Shown: positions 1 through 18,300 of the stretch, piece by piece
Layout: every line of letters begins with the position of its first letter
Numbering within the stretch: position 1 is the stretch's first letter
NCBI RefSeq assembly: GCF_009389715.1
Contig: NC_052392.1
Coordinates: 34,827,144 to 34,891,143 of the forward strand
DNA: 64,000 bases
Source of the DNA: Phoenix dactylifera
Taxonomy: Eukaryota > Streptophyta > Magnoliopsida > Arecales > Arecaceae
Direction: 5' to 3'
Made by a program: the position numbers and the translations under genes
Notes under the pieces: model-generated
The model's input: only the letters and a program-made list of their open reading frames with translations
What the model was told of the DNA's origin: nothing
Database searches by the model: none

Positions 1-2038
1 CGATATAGCCAGCTGTAACTATTGAGCCTTGCACCAACTATTGCATGTTGGATCGATAACCTTGCCCGAAGAACTTGATGTTGGCTTGAGGAGTTCTCAC
101 TTGCCAAGCATTTTCTATGAGGGCTAACTTTGATATTATTTAGAGATTTTTGAAATTGCTCCATATATTTGTCTAGTTTCTCGTTCAGATTCCAAGCTAA
201 CAGTTTTATTTAAATAGTTAGGGGATCAAAAATCACTTGATGAGACCTTTTCTAGGTGTTTCAAACGTCTTTCTAGCAAAAATAGGTACCTTATCACTTA
301 AATCTGTAGAAACTTTCAGAGTTGTCAAAGTACTGCTATTAAGAATTACCATGGAAAAAAGGACGAAAAGTTGGTTAGCTTCTTTATTTGCTCATCACAA
401 GGGCCTCGTGTAAGTTCAGTTGTATACCTCACCACTTGAGCCACCACTTTAATAATCTAGTACCAAGGCCATAGGATTAGTTTAACCAGGCTGTCTGGTA
501 AATGAGGTGCTTGACCAAACTCCAGGTCTTCCTCTAAACAGTCTCCGAGGATAGTACGGTGCTTATTTAATTTCTTCTGTCCCTGCAGTTTCCAAACATC
601 CTCCAAAACAAATTGGTTTCTGCACCGTCTTATAAACAATTTAGTGCAAATGCCCCTCCCTCCCCCCCCAAAAAAAAAAAAAAAAAAAAACAACAACAAA
701 AACAAAATGCCCCACAAAAAAAGGGGAAAAAATATAATATGCGGATCTTCTGTCTTATTTGATCAAGCTTCTGTCTTAATTGTCATGGGTGTTCACCTGG
801 GTGTCTAGGTTGTTGCCTAGGCTATACAAGGGGCCCCACTCTCCTGGATTGTTGCCTGGCTATTGGAGGGTCCATAACTTGAGACCACCTAAAGCTATTT
901 GCCTACTATAGCTTCAATTACACATATTCAAGTTGGTAGGCGGTACAACTCATTTGTATAGAGAGCTTGAGAAGGCAGAGGTATATGGGCTAGAGCTTTG
1001 AAAATACCTCTTTTCTTTTTCATCCTGTTTTAAGGTTAGCTGGTAAGCAGACTTATTTCCAGATTACTGAGGGTACCGAAACCAATATCTAGTATTATCA
1101 GAACATTTGTTTGAATTCTAAAGATGGAAATGACAAGACAGTGCTTAGTGATTGCTTTTTAGACAAGTTTGAGGTATTAGATAAGCCAGAGACTTGGAGG
1201 CATGTGATTGAGTGATCATCTAATTACATGCTGGTAGTTTGTGAGGAACCATTGTTGCATAAGTTCTGGTGTCTTCATCCCATAGTTATTTTCAATCTTT
1301 AGTTTTGGATCTGAAGCAGTATAAGTTGGTTGATCCCCATGGAAACTGTACAATTAGCTACTAAACAACATCAAATGCCTGTAAACTATAGTTAACTCTG
1401 CTTTCAAATGGACTCGGTATGAAACAAATTCATGTCTGCACTCGTGCATAACATTCTCTAAGCGAGCAAAGACACTGTTTATACTGACGTTATCCTTCCC
1501 TAGGTGGCTTTTCTTCAGCTTCTCTATCATTGTTGTAGCATGGTTGCATTTATCTTAGATTTTGCTGCTATTATTGGTTTAAATTGTTGATGCCAGTTGC
1601 CTGGGGAATTAACAGGTATGATCAAGAAGTATATTATGCCGGTCTTTCTTCGCATATAGCTTATACGTGATTCCACTAAGCTGGGGACGGAGGCATTCAG
1701 GTGGGGCCATTAGGTGAAGTCCCACTGAGCTCTTTTAAATCCTATAGCCTCCCACTGCACTGCACCTACGAGCTTTCTTAGTGCAGCTCGAGCAGTATAT
1801 GTAGCTTACATTCTCGGTTGAAGTGGCTTCATCCTTTCTTCCATATCTCATACCAGACAAATTGATGCAATTCTTGAATATAAATGCAAGTTTATTGTCT
1901 TACAAAAGACGTGAACAAGCTGAAAATTAGTGTTGCTGCTACCTTTTACCGATATGGCAATTTTTAATTAGGATGTAAATTCGCTAACCTATAGTTCCAT
2001 GCATGCAGTTATTCTTGCGCTCATCTGAAACCTGAATC
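1..2038. other. Non-coding stretch upstream of the small plant protein
   Basis: I see no convincing coding region here. There is a poly-A/C-rich tract near 663-720. A possible 5' UTR splice donor (cag/gtatga) near 1616 and a possible acceptor (gcatgcag) near 2010 would place a 5' UTR intron in front of the small gene that follows; this is inference from splice signals only. Confidence 0.3.
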
Positions 2039-2338
2039 ATGAGTTTAGCATGTCTTGTCTGTCATAGCGGGGGTAGTCCGTCACAATCTTTCAGAAGTCA
2101 CTCCATCTCAAGTTCAGAGGGTGAGGGGCGTTGCTCTGCAGTAGTCGGCTGCTTGACGCAGAAGGTAACCATCGCTGCTGGGCATGGCGACAGCACCGCA
2201 ACATCTAAGGTGGCTCCATTCCCTGTAATGGCAAGCGGTCAAGGTATGGCACAAGCACCTCGCCTTCAGCGGAGCCGTGCTGTGACAAGGGACCTTGTTA
2301 GAGACTGGAATTTTGATGAAGTTCTTGTTGGGAGATAG
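2039..2338 (+). CDS. Small conserved plant protein of unknown function (99 aa)
   Basis: This intact 99-codon frame starts at an ATG and ends with TAG. The N-terminus carries a Cys-rich start (MSLACLVCHS), then a Ser-rich stretch with an EGEGRCSAV segment. The C-terminus is a basic block ending in RSRAVTRDLVRDWNFDE, which I remember as the conserved tail of a small, uncharacterised plant protein family whose members are about 90-110 residues long. No membrane segment or catalytic motif is visible. The coding part lies in one exon; a 5' UTR intron just upstream is likely because a cag acceptor sits about 30 bp before the ATG. Frame integrity and the conserved tail support a real gene. Function is unknown and I propose none. 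Confidence 0.65.
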   Translation: MSLACLVCHSGGSPSQSFRSHSISSSEGEGRCSAVVGCLTQKVTIAAGHGDSTATSKVAPFPVMASGQGMAQAPRLQRSRAVTRDLVRDWNFDEVLVGR

Positions 2339-3039
2339 GAAAGTCAATGCGAGCAGAAGTCTCTTTCTAGGGCATTGGGTTGTGATTCCTATAAGATTTT
2401 TGTGTATATTTTCTACCATTCTCCTGCTGGCTTTTATGTGTTTCTCTGGTTATGATCGACAGACTGAGTGCTGGTACTCTTAGAAACTGTACATGCCCTG
2501 ACAGCAGGGACTCAATCATAGAATGTTTTTTGCTATTTGTGTTAAATTTAGTAGTGCATGGCCATTTGTCCAAGAACAGGGAACTCTTTGAATCTCATTT
2601 ACTCGATGAATAATCTATACTTTTGTGTATGTAGTGTTTAATTATAGATTGCAGTTTATTTTGCCAAAAACAGTCACCACTAAAGCGGATCTTATACTGC
2701 ATCATCCGAACTAGTATCTATCATTAGACAAAAGTCGAGCACGTAAAGGGGTTGTATTAATTGAGGATGAAGTGGTGGACTGGCGTTATGTACAAACTTA
2801 TTTGCATGAAGTATTTATTTGCTACGACTTGCGAACTGGGGACTGCCTCCATGTGATTCGATCTGACTGCATGCCAAACTCAAGTGAGTACTTCACGCGC
2901 GTTAAGTCGTTTAACGAGCTACATTTTGCTTAGATGCAAGCACAGCTAACGTGATCGGTATTCAAATTTAGCTGGCCTCGCTCATGGAATTGCATTAATG
3001 TCTTCCTTTTTGGATAGAGAAGAGCAATAATATTGTTGG

Positions 3040-3385
3040 GCTAGGTTGGGCTATGCTCAACATGTGCCTCGGCTACGATGATCGGCTGAATCTAGAGATG
3101 CATAGACGGTGTGTGTGGGTGTTACCTCCTGCTTCGAGATATTCGGACTATGGGTAATGGTAACATGGTTGTCCAAGCTAAACATGTATACAGAAAAGCT
3201 AATGGAGCTGTAGACTGGATAGCCTCGTATGTAGTCAATCACTCTGGAGATGCCTTAGGGGTTAGGAAGAGGAAGCTGTCTAGTGTGCTTCGAAAGATAT
3301 TGTATTTTGATCTTTTTGGACGTGTCCTTACTGAAATGAATCATCCTAGTAAAATAATAATAATAATAATAATAATAGTCATCTC
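3040..3385 (+). mobile_element. LINE 3' end fragment with RNase H remnant
   Basis: The plus-strand frame from about 3111 encodes the C-terminal part of the RNase H domain found at the end of plant L1-type LINE ORF2 (VVQAKHVYRKANGAVDWIAS, then a basic/aromatic tail). The copy is strongly 5'-truncated and ends in a run of TAA trinucleotides at about 3354-3377, as expected for a LINE 3' tail. The same family recurs at 24.95, 25.75, 27.1 and 40.7 kb in this window. Confidence 0.75.
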
Positions 3386-3459
3386 CATCTCGGCTCCGCC
3401 AATTGGGCCATTGACTCTACCCCTGCCGCCAACCTCGGCCTTCACCCCACGTTGAGGAG

Positions 3460-4129
3460 ATTGCCGACACCATCATGGCCTCTTCTTTGGCCTCCTCCGC
3501 TGGACCCACCTCCGCCACCTCCAACTAGCTTGGCAACCAGTTCTTTGAAAAAAATAGTGATACTTTAACATGATTTATTTTCAGAAATAGATGATTGTGA
3601 TATTGCCACTAGAACTGGTTCATGGGGATTGCGATCAGCTGAAGATCAAAGCTTCATGATACGGCTAGAACTCCACAATGTTTCATGATAGCTACAACAG
3701 TCAATAATACCTGCTTCATATTCTTCTTGTTAAACAATCTTTATAAAATGTAGAACTATCCTTTTTGTTGCTCAAATTTATTGACATTTGGGATGGAACG
3801 AATGTAGATTAAAAAAATACTATGCTCTACACCAAATTCCTCCATTGCCTCCATCCTATGTTATATAATTGACATGGCATCCAATAAAATTTCTCCCGTG
3901 CATGCATCAGAGGAGACATGTAGAGCGATTTTTCATTTTTGCCACGTATTCTATAGCATCCATCTTAAAGTAAAAACCAAAAGGTCAAAATAGAATAAAA
4001 TTTCTCCTATTGATAGAGTCCGTATATCTTAAAGTATGAGACTGTCCACCCATATCTAAAAAAGGACAGCTTGACAAACAAACAAAAAAAAAAGAACGAA
4101 ACATATGGATGGCCTTGCGGATGTCGCTT

Positions 4130-4213
<84 letters not shown>

Positions 4214-4870
4214 AAGCCACAAGACAGATGAACCCCATTAAAGTAGGAGTCCCATCCCACTTTGATTTTTCAATTTTCACTTTAAAATGGACGTAATAGG
4301 ATACATAGAAAAAAAAAAAAGGCAGGCCATTCCATACGATCTTTGGTGCACGCACCAGAAAATTTTTGTTCCAATTTCCACTGCCACTACCACAAAGGAC
4401 AAGAATGGAGCTAGAATTTAATGGTGTGGCATGGCATTGCTTGTTTACCGAGAGTAATAAATAAATAAATACATCTCTCGTGGAAGATGGTAAAAACAAC
4501 AAAGGTAGATTTATGAAAGGCAGCACAAACATTTTAACTGTAGGATCAATAATTTAGATCCTTAATCTAAACCTCATAAACATATCATATATTAAAAGAA
4601 AGAAAATTATTTTGCAAATAATTTTCATGATGAATGATAAGTTCATATTGAGAAACAAACTGGAGAATTCCTTTGTCCACTGAAACCTCGAAATGGTTAC
4701 AGATTTTCAAAATATAAGAATAATAATGCATCAAATTTGTAACACAAACAATTTATTATGCATTCTTGCCATGTAATTTTCTGAAGCTAAAGTCAGAAAT
4801 TAAATTAATAATTTCAGACATTTTATCATAAAGCTACAACAACGAAGAGCATGCCCTTTAACCATTCTGA
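3460..4870. other. Intergenic, no gene seen
   Basis: This is AT-rich sequence between the LINE tail and the 3' end of the PAT gene. Apart from the long AT dinucleotide repeat listed separately I see no coding region or RNA gene. The last part is expected to hold the PAT 3' UTR (minus strand). Confidence 0.4.
4133..4210. repeat. (AT)n microsatellite
   Basis: About 78 bp of uninterrupted AT dinucleotides. Short frames running through it translate to alternating Ile-Tyr and are artefacts. Confidence 0.97.
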
Positions 4871-9468
<4,598 letters not shown>

Positions 9469-9564
9469 GTGGGGGTAGCTGAGTATGGGGGAACACGCGA
9501 GTTCTGCCGAATTCTTCCCAATGTCCGAGTTCTTATTCTCTCCCACCAACCCTGAAGCCACCAA

Positions 9565-9958
9565 ACCCCACCAACCCCGCGAAATTGTTTAGAAAGGGAA
9601 GGCACGTCTCGCGAGTCCGCCAAAGTCCAAACCAAACCCCATTGTGATTTGGAAGAGAAGTTGGGATTCCGGAGGAGCCGACAATCCCCCGCCGTTAGCT
9701 GTACCAAATCTTTGCATGAACTGAGTCTCTCACACAAAAAAACGGAAAAAAAAAAAAAAAAAAAAAAAAGCATTCCTTCTAAAAATTTGAATACTTCCTC
9801 AAAATTTATATTTATTTATCTATTCTCATAAAATACTGTTTTTGCACAAATGCTTATAATATAACGATTCTTCTAACACCATTAATAAAAACTATATTTA
9901 TTTTAATTAAAAATAAAATAAATTTTTGAAATTACTTTTTTGTCCTCCATCGCGATCG

Positions 9959-10006
<48 letters not shown>

Positions 10007-12343
10007 TCATTAAGAATATTTTAGTTATTTTAATTTGAAATCGTTAATTTTTTAACTATAATTAGATGACGTGGATACATATGCAAAAATATATATAAAA
10101 AAAGGATAAAATAGCAAAACAAATGTTTTACGGGTATTCATATAAATATTAATTTCGAGAGGGTATTAATGCAAAATTTGATATTTGGAAGGGTATTCAT
10201 GCAAAAAAATCTAAAAAATAAACAGATTCGCTGGATTATTAAGTGGTGGTAATCTAACAATCTCATATCTTGACAAAAATACACTCATTATATTATATTA
10301 ATCATATTAATATATCTGTATTAATATATTATAAATATATTAATATTGATTAATAATATTTATAAATAAAATATATTGATATTTATTAAAAATATTAATT
10401 ATTAACAAAATTTGACAAATATTTATTGATTATCAATAAATCTAACATGTGATTTATTAATAATTAATATATTTATTTGTAACAAGAAACATATTTTCTA
10501 ATATATGCTTAATTAATTTAAAAATATTTATTAGCTTATCTAAATATATTTCAATATTCAAAATAACTGATATTGATAGTATTTATATAAATGGACCATA
10601 AATGACTACCGAATGGACTGAATAAAGTGTTATTATCTAAATTATTTATTTAAAGACATGTTAAAAATTTAGCAGTATTTCCATATAAGATTACCTCTAA
10701 TCAATCATAATTATCTTTTTTTGATGCCATTTTTTTAAATAATTTTTCCACCAACTAAACATGATTATTTTTTTTTTCTTTCACAATCATTTTTCTAATG
10801 ATTTCCTACCCAACCAAACAAACCCATAGAGATGCATTTATTAAAAAAAGAAAATGAGATATATAAAGGAAGACAAATGCCACAAGAATCCACAGGAGGC
10901 CTGCCCGTTATGCAATGCATAAAAGAGCTTTTCTTTTTATGAATGCTTTTTTTTCAGCCTCAGATCAAATGAATACGAAGGGAGATCAATCAAATAAATA
11001 GGCCATGAATGAAGAAGTGGAAGTGGTGGGCCTTTCACCTTCTTTCTAGTGACTTATGGAGCTGATAAATCTACTTCAAAAAAAGGAAAGATAGGAGTGC
11101 TAGTCCGAAAGAGGGATGTTCTCCTTTTTTTTTTCATTCAATTATTTTTGCTTAACTTTAGCCTTACTTATAAGAAAAAAAAGTAAGAAATGATGCTAGT
11201 TTGAAATAACAGCTAAATATAGAGCTTGATGTTATATCTGACATGATTGATCAAAAGTTCATTTTGATTTATATATGATAAAATTTCCATAAGCTCGTTT
11301 TCGGTCATCCTGCATTTCTTTACTTCACCGACATTCACAAATTAGGCTAATTGTATTATTAAATGAATAGCCTGCCCGATCGTCGGTTGATAGGCGAAAA
11401 GGTTCGAAGTTGGTGGAACGAATTGTTTGTTTGCTTTATCAATAGTGTGTTCCACAAGAAGGCAAGATTTTTTTTCCCTTTTTTGTTTCTTCCTTTTGGT
11501 ATAAATGAACAGGGTGGAGTTAAAAAGGAAAATGGGGAGGACAACAAAGCTCTACCTCCAAAGTTTGCATTATATACTGACCAATATGGCTTATAATACT
11601 CTAGATGATTATCACCATAAGTTCTTGAGATAATCAGTCAGGGAAAATGATCATGGTTATCTGTGGCCATCACAGAAGTTCTCAAGTAGCATATAGGCAT
11701 TACAAGACAGTAACACAGCAGACAATTATCTAGTCTACCATCCAAGCCAACTCCATAGTGAGTACACTGCTGAAGCATTGCCTTTCCAAGGTTCTCAGAG
11801 TAGACAGCAAACTCCTAGCGAGTACATTGGTGAAGCATGCCGCCGTGAGCTGGTAATGCTAACTGCAAGAACTAATAAGCTGAATAAAATAGAAGCCCTA
11901 ACAGCTTAAGAATCAGCTGATGCAGCTCATAATTCTAAATGAGTTCATAATACTTGATGTATTGATGAGTCTCGGCTAACACACCACAAGTAACAGCAAA
12001 ATTCAAATATGCTACACTACAGCATTTGCTGAAGCAGTTGTGCTAAACTACACACGTAAATCAGTTCAAATGATAACTGGACCAGCCATGCAAAGCAGCA
12101 GCATTGGTGATCTGCGAAACAGCCTCCTAGAGGCCCCAATAATCTGCTGAAAGCATTGACAGGATCTCCTGTGGTAGTGGTTTAGTTGCCACGACCTAGA
12201 AATTCACAAATTAAAAGAAACAAGAGCAGCATAAGTGTTCCCATGGAGCAGTTATGCAGAAGAATACAACTTTGCTTCAAGTTTAAGCTATGCATTAAGT
12301 GTAAAGATGCAACAAGCCCCAGCAACCCATGCAAGTAGAATAT
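9565..12343. other. Intergenic between PAT and the CCDC47-like gene
   Basis: This lies upstream of PAT and downstream of the next minus-strand gene. There is a poly-A run near 9748-9769, very AT-rich sequence at 10200-10600, and around 10740-10830 a stretch ending in ACCAAACAAACCC that resembles a MITE end, although I could not find a partner end. The last 700 bp probably include the CCDC47-like 3' UTR. No further gene is visible. Confidence 0.4.
9962..10005. repeat. (TA)n microsatellite
   Basis: A run of TA dinucleotides of about 44 bp in AT-rich sequence upstream of PAT. Confidence 0.95.
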
Positions 12344-15300
12344 CTATGAGCGGAGCATCTTAATTCTCGGCATTGACTTCTTCATTTGTCGAGCACGGTC
12401 TTTCTCTTCCCTTTTGCGAAGTGCCTCAGCACTAAGCTTGGCCTCAGTATCTGCCATCAACTTTTTCTTTTCGGCCTTTCTTTTCTGCAGTGCTTCCTGC
12501 CTGACATTTTGAAGTTCTTTGAATGTCTCTTGAGCTGCTTTTGCTCTAGCAGCTTCAGTTTTAGAGTGGGCCTGCAACACATATGAATACCAAGAGTTAA
12601 CATTGTGCATGAAATCAAGCACATATTTCAAACCAATATGCCAAAAAAAACCTACATGAGAACTTAGTTTGTAGCGTCCAATCAAATCGATATAATATGG
12701 AATGAGAGTAACCAGTCGCGTCATGTCAGCCATGTTGTTGGCATCTGGAAGTACAAATTTAAACATGAGAATCTTCTTATGAGAGCCTGATTGTTGGTCG
12801 GAGAAATGCAGCGAGACGAACCACTTCCCAAATTTCTCTAATGCCTTCTCCCCGAAAATCTGTGAGATAACAGGTTGTAGAAGCAACTTGGATTATGTGC
12901 ACTGACACAGACTAATTGATACAAAATTCTATCCATAACCAAATCTATCAAGGAAATTATTTCCACATGAAGATCTAGCAGAGCAACTGGCAACTAGGTT
13001 TAGCAGCAAATTCTTTTGGGAGTGTGTCTGAGAGAGAGAGAGAGAGAGATGATTCAATGTTACCTAACATCTAAAGACATCAGCAGTTTGTTTCAGAAAT
13101 GTGTCTCACAAGTAGCATTGCTATCTGTCTTCCATGTACAAAAGCTCAATCCTATTAAACCAATTCAAATATTCATTCTGGAAATCGTAAAATTCCATTT
13201 GTCAAAAAAACAAAAAATAGAAGGAAACTATGTGTAATATAGCTGGTTATATTTGTAAGAAAAATCACCATCCATGAAAGATGCAAGCAACCATGCAAAC
13301 CCTACTTCTATCATTCCATTGCTAAAGTAGGTTTTGATAGCAACCAGAGCCATGTTGCAAGATTTTTCAAGCCTATTAATAAATGAGCTGCTCCAAAAAG
13401 GAAAAAAAAAACTACAACTCCCAAATTATTGTATAAGGAGACTGAGATCCACAACACAGCAGAGAGCTCATGCTTTTACTAAAGCCATCAGTTATTCATT
13501 TCTAAGGCTTCAAAATTTATAAGTTTTAGGAAGTCCCATTGATGTTTCAATTACGTTAAAATGACAAAAGATGATTAACATGGCTATAATGGACATTGCA
13601 ATGCTTCTGGTCATCATTGTGACTCCTCCATGTGAAAGCTGGGGTAATGATGAAAATAGTGTTAATCCTAGCAGCCACAATCTTCCATGTATAGTGATTC
13701 ACCCACTTATGAATCTAGAATCCACATCGACTTCCTAAAAGCTTCATTACTTTGTCTATTTCTAACATATCCACTTCATTGCACCCACACTTTCTCCTGA
13801 ATAAGCAACTAAAGGTGTTAACTCGCCAAAAGTAGCTTTTGAGATCGGTGTTAGTAAATGCTTCTCTTGACTAATGAGGCCAAGCAAAATGATTATGGTG
13901 AGATAATACTCGTAACTTAACCACTAGGATTTCAGAAAATATCACTATAGAATAGCAACTTTAGAGAAAGACTTGATAGATGACACAAAAGTGCATCCAA
14001 GCACACTTATTGAGCCTTTCAGAAGGGATGTGAACACCATTCTGCACAATGAGAAGATTGACATACACAAACATTCTGCTATGCTTCAAGTTGGAAACAA
14101 TGCTTCCAGTAATTTTAATTTTCAAGTATGCTCACTAGAAGCACATTTCATTACAACCCAGAGGTCATAGCCAAATGAATTGTCTATCTTCTTTGCTGCT
14201 ATGGAAGTGACTCCCTTCCAAAGGTCTCCTCCAACATATTATTACTCTTCCACAGTAGACATGAACATAGCTTCAATTATAAGCCCCCTCATCCTCCTCA
14301 CATTCCAAAACTATTGCAATTCCTCGGAGATACTTTCCATCCAAAACTCTGTTATTCACTTCGCGGCAAGAGCAAAGTTCTAATATCAAATGCCCTTCAT
14401 ATTATATATAGATATGGACATAGCTTCAATTATAAGTCCCTTCATCTTCCTCATATTTCAGAGCTTTCGCATTTCCTCAGAGATAATTTTCCATCCAAAA
14501 CTCTGCTATTCACTTAGCAGCAAGAGAAAAGTTCTAATATTAAATGCCCTTCATATTAGATGTAGAGAGGATCTCCTGATTCAAAAATGATGCCTCCACC
14601 ACTTCAGCTTTGAAGTGTTTTCTGTGGCATTCTTAGGAAAATATGTCTGGTTGGCCTTTGCTGAAGATTGTGGAAATAAAGAGACGATATAGTGATTAGA
14701 GAAATCTTTACAGGTATTTCCTGCGTTATAAAAGACAAATAATAATAAAAACAAAACCTAGTAAGTTAGCACAATGGGTTGAGTTGCATCAGGAAGAGAA
14801 TGGTGCATGCTAGATGCTGATGCGAGTTTCAATAGGCTGTCCAATAGAGGAATGGAGTAATTAGAGGCCATTGCAACAAAGTTAAGAGCTTCACGAACTA
14901 ACCTGCATCTGGATACAAAAGTATTGCAAGGGTTGATATCACATAAGGAAGCCTTTCATAGGAGGTACAATATTATCTTAAGATATTACAAGATTCATGG
15001 TTAGTTACAGGATGATATTATTATTTGCTGTTGCAGAATTGAAAATAGAGTGGTTGCCTGAATGGTGAATGGAGGATTTGATTAGGTGGCCTGTTAGTCA
15101 TGTACGAGTACTAGCTGTGCTTGCATATGAGTAGATGCCGGATGTCTCTTATAGCGAATGTTCAAACAGTTGTACTCATGGAGATAATTTGTGATTTACC
15201 GATTAATCTCTGTATGTAAAGAAACAACGATCAGATCATGTAGAGCATAGGTATTTCAATTCTGCGAGAATGTTTTATAGGGTTAATTAGGCAATGTAAG

Positions 15301-18300
15301 TTTCAGAGACGTATCAAAATTTGTTTTAATAAATGTGTAAGGGAGGATTCATAATGCTGTTGTGACTAGGAATCTCCAGTGTTCATTTAGAGGATGTGGC
15401 TTGCCGCATGACTAATTAGTGTGTAGCAATGAAGCTATTATATCTGTTTAAAACATGAAACTTCCCCCTATATTTAGTCAAGGAATTTTTGAAGAAACAA
15501 GAGAAGTGAATGAATATATTACATGGTGCAAAATGTCATAGAAAGGAGAATATCTACGTCAGTCAAATGCCATCTCATTCCAATTTTGTACCCTTCGCTC
15601 GATGAGAAAATCAGTCAGATTCTACAGTATCAACAAACCTATGGGACTTAAGGAATGATGGAGAGGAATAAAAAGAAAAGAGGGAAAGAAAATCCCATGA
15701 CATGGGGAATTCATCAAAGAACCCATCACCTCTGAGCAGCCTATTGAAATGACCAGGCTATCAGAGGGCCTCATCGAGCCTTTGGCTAAACTGGAGGTTT
15801 CAGGAGTTGAGGAGCTAAAGACCTTCTACGTTCCTCCTTAAGGAGAGTGGAGAAAATATCATTATTATTTCGATACAAGACGACACAAGAAAATGGTGGA
15901 AAATCCCTTTTCTTGTGTCGAATAGAAGATTAGGAAGACTAGTAATCCCTCCTAAAAGTATCTGTTCCACTTTTCTAGGAGGGATTATACTTGTTGGTAC
16001 CAGATTCCAAAAATTAGTACACCCTTCAAGGCAAGACAAGAACATTCATTTGGAAATCAAAAGAAAGAATATATTCGAGTTGGATACTTTTTATGAATGT
16101 CAACTAAGTATCATAAGTAAATTGATCCCGGTTGTTCAATCATTTGATAACCTCTTCCATTAAGGATGGCGCACCACTTCACAATATCCTCTAGACCTAA
16201 TTTCCCACTTAGCGGATAGTGAAGGAAATGATTAAAGGTTAGAACCATATTTTGAAAATGTTTAAGTAGCCTTTAGAGCAAGGTTTGCTTATCAATGTTG
16301 TTAAACAACTTGTAATTTCAATTTTATGACTTGCCATAAAATATTAGAAAACTCAACAACTTGTTTAACCTATCATCTATAGCTTTTCTGATAGGTATGT
16401 CCAAAAATTTGTTTTGTTGTTTTCTCTTTTTCTTTTTCCAGGGGAGGGGGTTAAGAATATATAACATGCCTAAGAATGACAAAAGTTTGTTTGGGAAAAT
16501 GCAAATTATATATTAATGTCGCTCTTGATATTTTTAAAAAAACTTATGATCTTAAAGTTTAAAAATTGAAAATCACCATGATCCATTAACTATCGATAGA
16601 TAGAACGATCGAATTGAATAGAGGGAACTCAAATAGAGATCGATGGGTGATTGTCATGAGAGAGCTTGGGGGGAAGTTCTGATACCAAATATTATATCCT
16701 ATCCACCAATAAGATGAATACAGAAAGATTTAAGGCCATTATGCTAGAGGGATGCATAAAAATATCTCATGAATATCATGTCAGGTTATGTATATAAGGT
16801 TACACATATGCAAACACAATTCAATTATTTACATTTCGAAACTAAAAGAATGAACAAACATGTGCGTATAAATAGCAAAATTCTGCATTCAAAATTAGGC
16901 AAACAGAAGTGTTAAAAAAAATTGTTTAAAAAGTTAAAGGAGAAAAAACAGTCAATTGTTAATGGCATACTCGTGGATTTACATTTTTCTTTCCCCATTC
17001 TTTAACTTTTCTTTTGAATCCTTGACAAGGTCTAGTCAATGTGTTGAATTTCTATTCCAGATGGAAAGGAAACCATGAAAGACGAATTTTAGCAGAGCAA
17101 TTTTTTATTGCGCCAAAAAAGCGACAAAACAACCAGGCTTCATATCCCATCTCCTGTCTCTCCTCCTTACTTTCTCTTTCACTAAATCCAATAGACACAG
17201 TCCTGTCACTCTCTCTCTAATTCCCATGAGCCATTTACTCTCAACCCTACAGGGTTCTTTCTACCTAAGCATAGTATTACATGGACACTCGTGTCCAGCT
17301 CCAAAAATCCGTGTGGATGCATATATATGTCAAATACATATTGAATACTTGGATATGAAGTTCTTTGATATCCGCTTTCAAAGATTGGAAGAAAGTTGAA
17401 CTCTTCCAATAATGAGTTGATCTTCTAACTGATATTAGGAGTGAGTATTTATTCTTTCTCGAGATTTGTTAAGAATGTGGATATTGAAGCAACTTTGCAA
17501 AATATTATTTTGCTAACATCCTTAAATTAATTGCAAAGATTGAATGAGAAACATGTACAGTGAATGATCTTAATAAACAATATCTTTTTAATATTTAAAA
17601 TATATAATTTAGTTAAATTTATATGTTATCCTATGTATCTCCATATCTCTCTTTTTCCCTCTAGCCAAGTCAAACACTTGGATATGTGTCGAAATTCGAT
17701 TCTCGTAACCGTGTCCATGCCACACTACCTAAGGATTGCTTACTTATGGAGGAAAGCATGCTTGAATTTAGTTGGATGTAATTTTCATATTAAAAGATTT
17801 GTTTGCATCTTCAACTTGAGAAGGAAGTGGAGACCAAGCTATCGATTACGTGGGTTGCTAATATGCCATTATTACACAACAATAGGAAGAGAAGCAGAAG
17901 AAAATGGAGGGAGAAAATGAAAGAAGGGGAGAGGAATGCCACACAATATATACAAGAGTTTTTTTGCATCATTGCACCCCCCCCCCCCCCCCCCCCGCGC
18001 GCAAAAAAAGAAAAAGAAAAAAGAAAAAAGAAAAACATCTCCAGGTTCCGCTCTTCAATGGTTGGCTATGCATATAAATATCAAGTAGCTCATTTACAAA
18101 TCCAAAAGACTAAAAATCCTTGCAGTGAAAGATTTGACCATATGGATAAAGTTATATATTGTGAATAGATATGAAGAATTTATAATAAGGTACCTTATTA
18201 AAGGGCAGTGACCAAGTCAAAGATGATTTAGGCATTAACGTCAATAGTAGGTTTAGAGAGCATTCTTGGAGGTAATGAGTTGATGAGGTTCTATTTAGTC

